A stretch of DNA of 64,000 bases from the NCBI RefSeq assembly GCF_023349185.1, contig NZ_JAKIKY010000006.1, positions 1 through 64,000 of the forward strand. The letters are read 5' to 3'. The notes under the pieces were generated by a model that worked only from the letters and a program-made list of their open reading frames with translations, was not told the origin of the DNA and did not search any database. Source of the stretch: Shewanella aquimarina. GTDB lineage: Bacteria > Pseudomonadota > Gammaproteobacteria > Enterobacterales > Shewanellaceae. The translations under genes were made by a program, and so were the position numbers. Within the stretch, counting starts at the first letter, position 1. The number at the start of each line of letters is the position of its first letter. This document shows positions 26,270-34,552 of this stretch, piece by piece.

Positions 26270-27301
26270 ATGAGTATTAACGTCGAACAAGCAATTATTC
26301 ACGCGATATCCCAAGATGGCGAAGGCCAGCTCAGCTGTAGATTGCGTCCACAACCGCTGCTAAATAGTCAAGCCGTCGAAGCCATGCTCGAAGAGCTGCA
26401 TCAAACCTACACTAGTAAGTCGGGTAAGGGGTTTGGTCATTTTGGTACCCACGGCGAAGATGGTGAAGCCAACCCACAGTTTAAAGAGGCCCTGAGCCAG
26501 TATCTGGGTGGCGAGCTTGGGTTCGTCGAGTTTTCCGGCATGGCGGGTAAGCTGCTGCAGGAAGAGCTCGCCAAGTATGACTTCAGCCAGGGGGGCTTCC
26601 TGCTGCTGGCCTGTTATACCTATATGACCAGCGACTACCTGTTTGTCTCTCTGCTCAACGCCAAGTCGTCGATGACGGTGCTGGACGATATGGAGCTGTC
26701 GCAAAACACTCACCTGGATCTCAACAATGTGCAGCTGGCAGCCCGTATCGATCTGACCGAGTGGCAGGCCGATCCGGACTCGCTCAAGTATATCTCCTTC
26801 GTGCGCGGCCGCGCCGGACGTAAGGTGGCCGATTTCTTCCTCGACTTCATGGGCTGTGTCGAAGGGGTAAACACCAAGGCGCAGAACAAGTCGCTGATGA
26901 ATGCGGTAGAAGATTTCGTGGCCAGCAGCGAGCTGACCAAGGATGAGCGCCAGCAGTGCCGCGAGAAGGTGTTCGAGTACTGCACCGAGCGGGTCGATAG
27001 CGGCGCCGACATTCAGCTTAAAGACTTGGCCGATGAACTGGCCGATGCGGGTATGGACTCCTTCTACGATTTCGCCCAGGGCGGCGACTATGAGCTAGAA
27101 GAGGAGTTTCCCGGCGATAAGCCGACTTTGCGTCAGCTGAAAAAGTTCTCCGGTACCGGCGGTGGCGTGACCATCAGCTTCGACGGTCAGCATCTGGGCG
27201 AGCGGGTGATCTATGACCCCATCTCAGATTCTATCTTGATCAAGGGCGTGCCGGCTAACCTCAAAGATCAGCTGGATCGTCGCCTCAAGGGCGGTCAATA
27301 A
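26270..27301 (+). CDS. yejK: nucleoid-associated protein YejK/NdpA
   Basis: A 37-kDa nucleoid-associated protein, 343 residues. Family segments are the N-terminal [13 protein letters not shown], the central [17 protein letters not shown] and the C-terminal [16 protein letters not shown]. It is divergent from yejL-yejM with a 77-base shared promoter region, and has CGAGG before its ATG and its own terminator. In E. coli it associates with DNA and topoisomerase IV. Confidence 0.92.
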   Translation: MSINVEQAIIHAISQDGEGQLSCRLRPQPLLNSQAVEAMLEELHQTYTSKSGKGFGHFGTHGEDGEANPQFKEALSQYLGGELGFVEFSGMAGKLLQEELAKYDFSQGGFLLLACYTYMTSDYLFVSLLNAKSSMTVLDDMELSQNTHLDLNNVQLAARIDLTEWQADPDSLKYISFVRGRAGRKVADFFLDFMGCVEGVNTKAQNKSLMNAVEDFVASSELTKDERQQCREKVFEYCTERVDSGADIQLKDLADELADAGMDSFYDFAQGGDYELEEEFPGDKPTLRQLKKFSGTGGGVTISFDGQHLGERVIYDPISDSILIKGVPANLKDQLDRRLKGGQ

Positions 27302-27327
27302 CCAATTAACGGGCTATTCAGCGCCAG

Positions 27328-27356
27328 AAAAAAGCGTCTGTGTTAGACGCTTTTTT
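27328..27356 (+). terminator. terminator of yejK
   Basis: AAAAAAGCGTCT (27328-27339), loop GTGTT, AGACGCTTTTTT (27345-27356). It lies 27 bases after the stop codon. Confidence 0.93.
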
Positions 27357-27547
27357 CATTTATGATGTGTAATGTGAGTCGGTTTGGTTAGACGACGAAC
27401 GCTTAACCGCTGCATGACTTGCTAAAATATCGCAGATGAGTTGAAATTATCTGCTGAAACAACAGTACTGTTGAAACAAATGTGTCCTCCGGCCGTTTGC
27501 CGATGGGATCAATTAAGGTGGACTGTTTTTCTGCCGACGGAGCGTAA

Positions 27548-28432
27548 ATGCAACTTTTTGTTAGAGATTTAACCGTAATCGATTTTTCTTACCTGTGCCC
27601 TATCCGTGGCATGGTCGGGGAGAGCTGGATTGTCGACGTGCTGCTCGATGGCGGCCTGGACGATCAGAACATGGTGCTGGACTTTGCCAAGGTAAAGCGC
27701 ACCATCAAGAACACCATAGACGATGTGGCCGATCACCGCTTGCTTATCCCTACTGCCTGCGCCGAGGTGAGATGGCAGCAGCAGGGCGATCGTGTCTGGA
27801 TGGATTTCAACAGCCTGCAGGGAGATATCCATCTCGCCTGTCCCGCTCAGGCCTTTGCCCTGATCCCCACTGAGATCATCGATTTTGACAGCGTTAACGC
27901 CTTCTTGCAGAAAGCCTTGAAAGAAGTGCTGCCTGACAACGTGCAGGGCATCGCATTGACCCTGCGTAACGAGCTGCACGAGACCCCTTATTACCACTAT
28001 TCTCATGGCCTGAAGAAACACGATGGTAACTGCCAGCGTATCGCTCACGGTCATCGCAGCCCGATCAACGTGTTTGAAAATGGCATCGCCGCGCCTAAGT
28101 GGGACGAGTATTGGGCCCGCCGCTGGAAAGATATCTATCTCGGCAGCCAAGATGACCTGGTCGAGGTGGACGAGCTGGACCTGTCACCGCAGACAAGCGT
28201 GAGCGATGAGACCCACTACGGTTTCCACTATGTGGCGCCGCAAGGGGATTTTCAGCTGGCCATGCCTAAGAAGCGCTGCGAGATCATCCCACACGATACT
28301 ACGGTAGAGCTACTGGCCGACTTTATCGCCACCACGCTGGCGAGCGAAAACCCAGAGAGCGAATTTAAGGTGATCGCCTATGAAGGCGTGGGTAAGGGCG
28401 CCATCGCCTCTAAAGGCGAGCGTCACGTCTAG
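27548..28432 (+). CDS. tandem T-fold 6-pyruvoyl-tetrahydropterin synthase/QueD-like protein
   Basis: 294 residues, about twice the usual QueD/PTPS size. Two T-fold-like halves are visible. The first (1-110) has the GMVLDF-type strand (NMVLDFAKVKRTIKNTID followed by DHRLLIP). The second (about 115-290) has the catalytic-type motif CQRIAHGHRSPI. QueD converts 7,8-dihydroneopterin triphosphate to 6-carboxytetrahydropterin for queuosine; this long form could do that or act in folate/pterin metabolism. GGAG lies just upstream of the ATG and can pair with CTCCG at 27485-27489. No other queuosine genes are adjacent. Confidence 0.8.
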   Translation: MQLFVRDLTVIDFSYLCPIRGMVGESWIVDVLLDGGLDDQNMVLDFAKVKRTIKNTIDDVADHRLLIPTACAEVRWQQQGDRVWMDFNSLQGDIHLACPAQAFALIPTEIIDFDSVNAFLQKALKEVLPDNVQGIALTLRNELHETPYYHYSHGLKKHDGNCQRIAHGHRSPINVFENGIAAPKWDEYWARRWKDIYLGSQDDLVEVDELDLSPQTSVSDETHYGFHYVAPQGDFQLAMPKKRCEIIPHDTTVELLADFIATTLASENPESEFKVIAYEGVGKGAIASKGERHV

Positions 28433-28495
28433 CAGCTTGTCAGACGTTTTACTTAGCCTTAATCCTTTATTAGCCTGAATCGATAGGAGTCGAAT

Positions 28496-29365
28496 TTGAA
28501 CTTGTTGCGCTTAGTTGTGGCTGTGCTCTGTCTTGGTGGCGCCGTGGGCGCTAAGGCCGAGGTTAACTTGAGTGGCAAGATGGAGCAGGGGGCGCTTATT
28601 CGCGGCCAGGCTCAGGCGGGAACCCAGGTATGGCTCAACGGCGAGCCGGTTAAGGTGAGTCCCGAGGGGCTGTTTGCCTTCGGTTTCGAGCGGGAAGCCG
28701 CGCTAAATCAAGAGCTTAAACTTGTCTACCCAGATGGCCTGACCCAGTTTATGCCCCTCAAGATAAGCGAGAAGCAGTACAAGATAGACAAGGTCAATGG
28801 CATCGCCAAGAAGATCATGAAGCCAGATCCTAAGGCCCTAGAGCGCGCGGCCAAAGACAGCAAGCAGGTCAAGGCGGCCAGAGCCACCTTCTCGGGGCAG
28901 ACCGCCTTTGCTCAAGACTTCATCTGGCCGCTGACCGGCCGCATCTCGGGCGTGTATGGCAGCCAGCGGGTCTATAACGGCAAGCCGGGCAATCCTCACT
29001 ATGGCGTGGATGTGGCGGCCAAGACAGGCACAGTGGTGGTCGCGCCGGCCGATGGCGTGGTGACCCTCTCTGTGCCCGATATGTTCTACTCTGGCGGTAC
29101 CATGATCATCGACCACGGCTATGGGGTGAGTTCCAGCTTCCTACACCTGAGTAAGCTGTATGTGAAGCCGGGTGAGACCATCAAGCAGGGTCAACCCGTT
29201 GCCGAGGTGGGCGCCACCGGACGTGCCACCGGGCCGCACCTTGACTGGCGTCTCAACTGGTTCCAGATGCGACTGGATCCCGTGACTGTGGTACCGTCCA
29301 TGGCGAGTGTGCTTGAGCGTCAAAACCAGGCCAAACAGACCAAACAGACCAAACAGGCAAATTAG
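28496..29365 (+). CDS. secreted M23-type peptidase (LytM domain)
   Basis: 289 residues with a cleavable signal peptide (cleavage near AKAEV), a beta-rich N-terminal region (about 25-100) and a C-terminal M23 domain (about 140-270). Zinc-site elements are HYGVDVA (His-x3-Asp) and FLHLSKL, while the canonical HLH motif reads PHLDW, with Asp in place of the second histidine. A TTG start at 28496 is supported by AGGAG six bases upstream. The C-terminus ends in a KQT repeat (KQTKQTKQ). It probably acts on, or binds, peptidoglycan in the periplasm. Confidence 0.85.
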   Translation: MNLLRLVVAVLCLGGAVGAKAEVNLSGKMEQGALIRGQAQAGTQVWLNGEPVKVSPEGLFAFGFEREAALNQELKLVYPDGLTQFMPLKISEKQYKIDKVNGIAKKIMKPDPKALERAAKDSKQVKAARATFSGQTAFAQDFIWPLTGRISGVYGSQRVYNGKPGNPHYGVDVAAKTGTVVVAPADGVVTLSVPDMFYSGGTMIIDHGYGVSSSFLHLSKLYVKPGETIKQGQPVAEVGATGRATGPHLDWRLNWFQMRLDPVTVVPSMASVLERQNQAKQTKQTKQAN

Positions 29366-29418
29366 GTCAAGTATGGTAAATCGCTCTCTGACAAGGTGAG
29401 TGGAACGAAATATTAGTG

Positions 29419-29442
29419 AAGGCGGCCAAGGGTCGCCTTTTT
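29419..29442 (+). terminator. terminator of the M23 peptidase gene
   Basis: AAGGCGGCC (29419-29427), loop AAG, GGTCGCCTT (29431-29439) with one G-T pair, then a T-run to 29442. Confidence 0.85.
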
Positions 29443-29630
29443 CATGTCTCTCATTCTTTATCTCTTCCTCTGTTTCTCGCTTTCTTAACCCATCTGGCGT
29501 TTGGGTGATCGATTCTTGGTATCGCTGCGTATGCAAGTTATAGGTCAAGCAGATATCGTAAGCAGCAAAGTTACAGCGCTTAGATTTCTGCGTTGGAAAG
29601 CATTTAAGCAGAAGAGTCGTGTAAGTCAGT

Positions 29631-30320
29631 ATGAAGATCACCCATGAAACCAGCCCTGCCACTGGGGCGCAGCAAGCGGGTCACACAGAGTCGCGGCAAC
29701 AGCAGCCAGCCAGGCTAGCGGAGCAGACCCTGGCGGTTTTCCCCCTGCCGCTGTTTGTGCTGCCGGGCGGCGTGCAGCGCCTGAGGATCTTCGAGCAGCG
29801 TTATCTTGCTATGGTTTCAGAATCCTTGATTACAGAATCCATGGCGGCTGAGTCCACAGGCAGCGGCTTTGTGATCGCCCGCTACGATAAGGCCTTTGAT
29901 TTCAATGTGCCCGACTGGGGCACCAAGGTACAAATCGTCGATTTTCATCATGGCGAAGATGGCCTGCTGGTTATCGATGTTAGGGCCAGTCATCTGGTGA
30001 GCCTGGACAGATTCGAGGTGCGTGGCGACGGCCTGTTGATGGCGCGCTGTCGCTATCGCGACCATTGGCCCTCTCAGCCGCCCAGTGCTCGGCGCGGCGA
30101 GCTGGGGCAGGCCCTCAGCGAGCTGTTTGTACAACATCCTCCATTGGCGCAACTCTACCCTCAGCCAGAATTTAATCGGCTGGATTGGGTCTGCGCTCGC
30201 TTTTTAGAGATATTGCCTTTATCTTTGAATGAGAAGGAGAAATTCATCTTGCCTAACAGTTTTCCTCAGGCAAAGTCGTTTCTCGATACATTTATTTTGG
30301 GTCAGGACAAAATTAATTGA
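29631..30320 (+). CDS. LON N-terminal (substrate-binding) domain protein
   Basis: 229 residues containing only the substrate-binding domain of Lon protease: FPLPLFVLPGGVQRLRIFEQRYLAMV is its hallmark start (here from about residue 37), with no ATPase or protease part. The first 35 residues are Gln/Ala-rich and unconserved in appearance. The role of such stand-alone domains is unknown; substrate recruitment is an inference. Its TGA stop forms the first three bases of the -35 box of the sigma-factor promoter, tying the two genes physically. Confidence 0.85.
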   Translation: MKITHETSPATGAQQAGHTESRQQQPARLAEQTLAVFPLPLFVLPGGVQRLRIFEQRYLAMVSESLITESMAAESTGSGFVIARYDKAFDFNVPDWGTKVQIVDFHHGEDGLLVIDVRASHLVSLDRFEVRGDGLLMARCRYRDHWPSQPPSARRGELGQALSELFVQHPPLAQLYPQPEFNRLDWVCARFLEILPLSLNEKEKFILPNSFPQAKSFLDTFILGQDKIN

Positions 30321-30347
30321 TCCAAGTTGCCGGCGCCTGCGTATAGA
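30318..30347 (+). promoter_or_regulatory. ECF11/RpoE-ChrR-type promoter
   Basis: TGATCC (30318-30323), an 18-base spacer, and TATAGA (30342-30347). This matches the Rhodobacter sphaeroides singlet-oxygen sigma-E promoter pattern (TGATCC, about 18 bases, TAnRA) as I know it. It lies 30 bases upstream of the sigma-factor ATG, giving a short 5' leader, so the sigma factor would activate its own operon. No other equally good match was seen elsewhere by eye. Confidence 0.7.
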
Positions 30348-30377
30348 CGATTATCTATGGGTCATACGTGAATTCAG

Positions 30378-31010
30378 ATGCAGACATTTGTTAGCGCAGG
30401 CGCCCCGGATAAAGGGAGTGCGAACATTAACAGTCATCCAGAGACGCAGGTACCGCCAGAGTTGTCTGTCTGGTTGGTGCGGGTTGCCGATGCAAGGGAC
30501 AAGCAGGCGTTTACCCGTCTGTTTCAATTTTTTGCGCCTAAGATTAAACGCTTTGGTATCAAGCAGCTAGGCAACGAGGCTCAGGCACACGAGTTGGTGC
30601 AGGAGACCATGAGTAATGTCTGGCGCAAGGCGCATCTCTATGACGGCGACAAGGGCGCGGCCACCACTTGGGTCTATACCGTGATGCGTAATGCCGCCTT
30701 CGATATGCTCAGGCGTGTCAAGGCCAAGGCGGAGATGAATCTCGGTGACGACATCTGGCCTATCGAGCAGGTGCAGAGCGAAGAGGCACTACCTGAATTT
30801 GCCGACCATCTGATGGAGAAGCAGATGCTTGCCTATGTCGACAGCCTGCCCGAGGCACAACGCGCCGTGGTCAAGGGTGTCTACTATCAGGAACTCTCCC
30901 AGGAGCAGTTGGCACAGCAGTTCGGCGTACCCATAGGCACCATTAAATCCAGACTCAGGCTCGCCCTGGCGAAACTCAAGCAGCAGATGGGAGACCAGCA
31001 GCATGATTAA
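30378..31010 (+). CDS. ECF RNA polymerase sigma factor (ChrR-controlled type)
   Basis: 210 residues with sigma region 2 (FTRLFQFFAPKIKRFG, HELVQETMSNVWRKAHLYD, AATTWVYTVMRNAAFDMLRR) and region 4 (SLPEAQRAVVKGVYYQELS, IGTIKSRLRLALAKLKQQ), and no regions 1.1 or 3. The next gene, which overlaps its end by eight bases, encodes a ChrR-type anti-sigma factor. That places it in the group typified by R. sphaeroides RpoE, released by singlet oxygen. An autoregulatory-looking promoter lies upstream. The ribosome-binding site is weak. It heads the operon running to 40201. Confidence 0.93.
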   Translation: MQTFVSAGAPDKGSANINSHPETQVPPELSVWLVRVADARDKQAFTRLFQFFAPKIKRFGIKQLGNEAQAHELVQETMSNVWRKAHLYDGDKGAATTWVYTVMRNAAFDMLRRVKAKAEMNLGDDIWPIEQVQSEEALPEFADHLMEKQMLAYVDSLPEAQRAVVKGVYYQELSQEQLAQQFGVPIGTIKSRLRLALAKLKQQMGDQQHD

Positions 31011-31716
31011 TCACCATCCCACTTCTGACGTGCTGGCACAGTTTGTTGCCGGTAACTTACCCGCCTCGGTATCCGTATTGGTGTCGAGCCACGTCGAGCT
31101 GTGCGCCGAATGTGCCCGCTCGGTGCAGCGGTTAACCCAGCAGGCTGCCATCGACGCCTTTGGAGAACTTGCTGACGAGACAGCAGGCGATGAGTTGCTT
31201 GTAACCGATATGACAAGCGAACTGGCCGGCGAATTTGAGTTCGAGCTAGAAGATTTCGACGAGTGTATCGCCGCCATCACGGCCGAGGAAGCCGATGACA
31301 AGCGTCAGTTGCCGCAAACCGTTACCGAAATTGCCGTGGGAGGAGAGCGTATCGCGCTGCCGACGGCGCTCAGGTCGATTCCCCTCAAGGAGTGGCAGGG
31401 CATGGGTAAGCTGTCACGCTCGCGCCTGGCACTGGACGATGGCGATCTCAGGATGAGCCTGCTGCACATAGATAAAGGTGGCAGCGTGCCTTGTCACACC
31501 CACAAAGGGTTCGAGATCACCTTGCTGCTGCAGGGCAGCTTCACCGATGAGATGGGCGAGTATCGCAAGGGCGACTTTATCTGGCTCGACGGCCAGCACA
31601 CCCATCAGCCGGTGACCGAAGAGGGCTGTGTCTGCCTCACGGTTTCCAGCGATGCGATCCATTTTACCCAGGGGATGAGCCAGCTGCTTAACCCAATCGG
31701 ACGTTTTATCTACTAA
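31003..31716 (+). CDS. chrR: ChrR-type zinc anti-sigma factor with cupin domain
   Basis: 237 residues in two domains. The N-terminal zinc-binding anti-sigma domain has H5 and the HVELCAEC motif (H30, C34, C37), the four ligands expected of ChrR; it would hold the sigma factor inactive. The C-terminal cupin (about 120-235) has PCHTHKGFE and GQHTHQP, the metal ligands of the ChrR cupin, which in R. sphaeroides is needed for the response to singlet oxygen. A longer acidic linker lies between the domains. The start has GGGAG upstream and overlaps the sigma gene, typical of translational coupling. Confidence 0.92.
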   Translation: MINHHPTSDVLAQFVAGNLPASVSVLVSSHVELCAECARSVQRLTQQAAIDAFGELADETAGDELLVTDMTSELAGEFEFELEDFDECIAAITAEEADDKRQLPQTVTEIAVGGERIALPTALRSIPLKEWQGMGKLSRSRLALDDGDLRMSLLHIDKGGSVPCHTHKGFEITLLLQGSFTDEMGEYRKGDFIWLDGQHTHQPVTEEGCVCLTVSSDAIHFTQGMSQLLNPIGRFIY

Positions 31717-31750
31717 TTCCTTGATGCCTGGTCTGCTAAATGGAGGCGAC

Positions 31751-32695
31751 ATGAAGAAGAAATTGAAGATAGGCATAAGTGCCTGTGTGATGGGGGAGCC
31801 GGTACGCTTCGACAGAGGCCATAAAAAGTCCGGTTTCTGCATGGAACAACTGGCGGAGTTTGCCGAGTTTAAGCCCGTATGCCCAGAGATGGCTATCGGC
31901 CTGCCGGTGCCTAGGCCAACCATCAGGCAGATCGTTAAGGACAATATCATCACCGTCTCTCGTCCCGACGGCAGCGGCGATGTGACCGAGGCCCTGAAAG
32001 CGTTCGGCGCTAAGGCCGCCCAAGGCTATCAGGATCTGGCGGGCTTCGTGTTTTGTGCCAAGAGCCCGAGCTGTGGCATGGAGCGGGTGAAGGTGTATCA
32101 CCATCATGGTAAAGGCTCTGAATCCACAGGTGTTGGTGTGTTCGCCGAGCAGGTGATGAAGGCCAATCCGCTGCTGCCTTGTGAGGAGAACGGCAGGTTG
32201 AATGACCCCATCATTCGCGAAAACTTCACCACCCGTATCTTTACCTATCAGAAGTGGCTGGATCTTAAGGCCGAAGGGCTGACCCGGCACAAGCTGATAC
32301 AGTTTCACAGCGCCCATAAGTACCTGGTGATGAGCCATCATGTACAGAGCTACCGAGAGCTGGGGCGTCTGCTGGGCCGCGCCGATATTGGTGTCGAGGA
32401 GCAGGGCGAGCGCTATATCTCTGGTTTGATGCAGGCCCTTAAAAATAAGGCGTCCCGTCGCAGTCATACCAACACCCTGCAGCATCTGCAGGGCTACTTT
32501 AAGCGCCAGCTCGATGAGCATAAGCGCCGTGAGCTGACCGAGGAGATCGCCGCCTATCGCGAGGGGCTGTCACCATTGTTGGTGCCACTGACGCTGATTA
32601 AACATCACCTTATCGAGTATCCCAACGAGTACCTGCAGCAGCAGGCTTATCTCAATCCTCATCCTAAGGAGCTGAGACTGAGGTATGGCTATTGA
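31751..32695 (+). CDS. DUF523-DUF1722 (YbgA-like) fusion protein
   Basis: 314 residues. The N-terminal DUF523 domain contains ISACVMGEPVRFDRGHK and FCAKSPSCGM, with cysteines that could bind a metal or cluster. The C-terminal DUF1722 domain (about 185-310) contains FHSAHKYLVMSHH and NTLQHLQGYFK. ATG at 31751 has GGAGG four bases upstream and is preferred to the ATG at 31721. E. coli has a DUF1722 gene (ybgA) directly before phr, and here too the gene runs into the photolyase gene with a four-base overlap. The biochemical role is unknown. Confidence 0.88.
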   Translation: MKKKLKIGISACVMGEPVRFDRGHKKSGFCMEQLAEFAEFKPVCPEMAIGLPVPRPTIRQIVKDNIITVSRPDGSGDVTEALKAFGAKAAQGYQDLAGFVFCAKSPSCGMERVKVYHHHGKGSESTGVGVFAEQVMKANPLLPCEENGRLNDPIIRENFTTRIFTYQKWLDLKAEGLTRHKLIQFHSAHKYLVMSHHVQSYRELGRLLGRADIGVEEQGERYISGLMQALKNKASRRSHTNTLQHLQGYFKRQLDEHKRRELTEEIAAYREGLSPLLVPLTLIKHHLIEYPNEYLQQQAYLNPHPKELRLRYGY

Positions 32696-34098
32696 GCGCA
32701 TTACTCTGGCTGAGAAGGGACTTTCGCCTCCATGACAACCCCGCCTTGAGTGAGGCGGTTCGCCTTGGGGTAAAACAGGCCGTCTTTATCGCCACCCCGG
32801 CCCAATGGCATAACCATGATATGGCGCCGATCAAGGCCGATCTCATTCGACGCCATCTTAAGTTGATGCATAAACGGCTATCTGAGTATGGCATTGAGCT
32901 GTTGGTGTTATCGGCCGCTGACTTTAGCGAACAGGTAAAGGTCCTGTGTGACTTTTGCCGCGCTAACGCAATCACGCTGCTGCTGGCCAATGGCGAGCCG
33001 GAACTCGATGAGCGTCAGCGTGACGCCGACGTCATGGCCACAGGCCTGGAGCTGAGGCTATGGCAAAACGATTGTATCTTGCCACCCGGCGGCGTGCTCA
33101 ATCAGCAGGGGGAGATGTTTAAGGTATTTACCCCCTTCAAGAAGGCCTGGCTTAAATGTGTCGCCGCTCGAGGCATAGAGTGTGTGCCGACGCCGACACT
33201 TGAGAAACCTTTGACGAGTGATGAGGTGTTGGTAGGCGGTGCCGACGCCTTTACCTTAGATTATCCCCTGGAGGACTCCAGTATCTGGCCTGATAGTGAG
33301 CAGGTGATGACTAAGCTCTTGCCCGCTTTTTGGCAGGAGAAGCTGCTCGACTATAGTGAACTACGTGATTTCCCCGCTATCAAGGGCACCTCGGGGCTCT
33401 CTCCCTACTTAGCCATAGGCGCCATCAGCCCACGTTGGCTGGCACTGCAACTGGTGCAGCGTCATCCAGAGGTGATCTATGACTCCCAGCACGCCGCCTT
33501 TTCCTGGCTCAACGAGCTGATTTGGCGCGACTTCTATAAACATCTGCTGTTTCACTATCCCGATCTCATCAAGGGCAGGAGTTTTCAGCCCAAGTATGAG
33601 TCGCTGCCCTGGCCCAATAACGAGGCGCACTTTCAGGCCTGGTGCGAGGGACGCACCGGATACCCCATAGTCGATGCCGCCATGAAACAGCTGCGCCGCA
33701 CCGGCTGGATGCACAATCGTCTAAGGATGATAGTGGCCAGTTTTCTGACTAAACACCTGCTGGTGGACTGGCACAAGGGCGAGCGCTTCTTTATGCAGCA
33801 GCTGATCGATGGTGATTTTAGTGCCAATAACGGCGGCTGGCAGTGGGCGGCCAGCACGGGCTGTGATGCCCAGCCCTATTTTAGGATCTTCAACCCTATC
33901 ACCCAGAGCCAAAAATTTGATCCTCGGGGCGATTTCATCCGTAAGTATCTACCAGAGTTAAGTGAGGTGCCCGACAAGCAGATCCACTTCCCCCATGACT
34001 ATTTGGTGAGTCAGGGCAAGGGTGAGATCTACCCCGCGCCGATAGTGGACCATAAGGCGGCGCGTGCAAGGGCCCTGGCGTTTTATAAGGTGGAATAG
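32692..34098 (+). CDS. phrB: class I CPD photolyase
   Basis: Light-driven repair of cyclobutane pyrimidine dimers, 468 residues, close to the E. coli enzyme's length. The antenna-cofactor domain is N-terminal (LLWLRRDFRLHDNPALSEA). The FAD domain has GTSGLSPYLAIGAISPR, WLNELIWRDFYKHLL, GYPIVDAAMKQL and the NNGGWQWAASTGCDAQPYFRIFNP stretch (split: NNGGWQWAASTG, then DAQPYFRIFNP), including the tryptophans of the electron path. The start is TTG at 32692 in a TTGA overlap with the preceding stop, so translation is coupled. Placement after sigma/ChrR fits light-stress induction. Confidence 0.95.
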   Translation: MSALLWLRRDFRLHDNPALSEAVRLGVKQAVFIATPAQWHNHDMAPIKADLIRRHLKLMHKRLSEYGIELLVLSAADFSEQVKVLCDFCRANAITLLLANGEPELDERQRDADVMATGLELRLWQNDCILPPGGVLNQQGEMFKVFTPFKKAWLKCVAARGIECVPTPTLEKPLTSDEVLVGGADAFTLDYPLEDSSIWPDSEQVMTKLLPAFWQEKLLDYSELRDFPAIKGTSGLSPYLAIGAISPRWLALQLVQRHPEVIYDSQHAAFSWLNELIWRDFYKHLLFHYPDLIKGRSFQPKYESLPWPNNEAHFQAWCEGRTGYPIVDAAMKQLRRTGWMHNRLRMIVASFLTKHLLVDWHKGERFFMQQLIDGDFSANNGGWQWAASTGCDAQPYFRIFNPITQSQKFDPRGDFIRKYLPELSEVPDKQIHFPHDYLVSQGKGEIYPAPIVDHKAARARALAFYKVE

Positions 34099-34099
34099 G

Positions 34100-34543
34100 A
34101 TGACAAAGACGATGGCAAACGCCTTGTGGTTACAAAACTTTATCGCCGTGTATAGCGACCTCGGCACAGAGAACCTGGAGGGGCTGCGACGGATCTATCA
34201 TCCCGACATAGTGTTTTGCGATCCCCTGCATCGCGTCGAGGGGCTGGATGGCCTGCTGGGCTATTTTCAAGGGCTTTATCACCAGGTGATAAGCTGTGAC
34301 TTCACCATAGCGTCGGTCTTAGAGCATCAGGGCGAGGCCGCCGTCTACTGGACCATGACCTTCAGACACAAACAGCTTAATGGCTGCCAGCCAATTGAGG
34401 TCGAGGGGCACTCTCAACTGCGGGCCAAGGACAACAAGGTGATCTATCACAGGGATTACTTCGATGTCGGCGCCATGTTATATGAACAGCTGCCGTTGCT
34501 CGGCAGCCTGATCCGCGCGGTAAAACGCCGCGCCGTGAACTAG
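34100..34543 (+). CDS. NTF2-like/SnoaL-type protein
   Basis: 147 residues from ATG 34100, one base after the photolyase stop. The sequence has the cone-shaped NTF2 fold pattern: WLQNFIAVYSDLG, LRRIYHPDIVFCDPLHRVEG, VYWTMTFRH and EGHSQLRAKDNKVIYHRDYFD. Such proteins are small-molecule enzymes or binding proteins. It recurs next to photolyase and lipid-modification genes in related operons as far as I recall; the substrate is unknown. A further in-frame ATG at 34112 is possible. Confidence 0.82.
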   Translation: MTKTMANALWLQNFIAVYSDLGTENLEGLRRIYHPDIVFCDPLHRVEGLDGLLGYFQGLYHQVISCDFTIASVLEHQGEAAVYWTMTFRHKQLNGCQPIEVEGHSQLRAKDNKVIYHRDYFDVGAMLYEQLPLLGSLIRAVKRRAVN

Positions 34544-34552
34544 GAGGCCGGG

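Noticed and set aside
29506..29535. Second possible ECF promoter before the LON-domain gene (TGATCG, 18 bases, TATGCA)
   Set aside because: The -35 differs at the last base and the -10 lacks the purine-A of the pattern; too weak to claim without a start-site map.
31736..32521. 261-codon frame opposite the DUF523-DUF1722 gene
   Set aside because: Antisense shadow; no ribosome-binding site or family resemblance.
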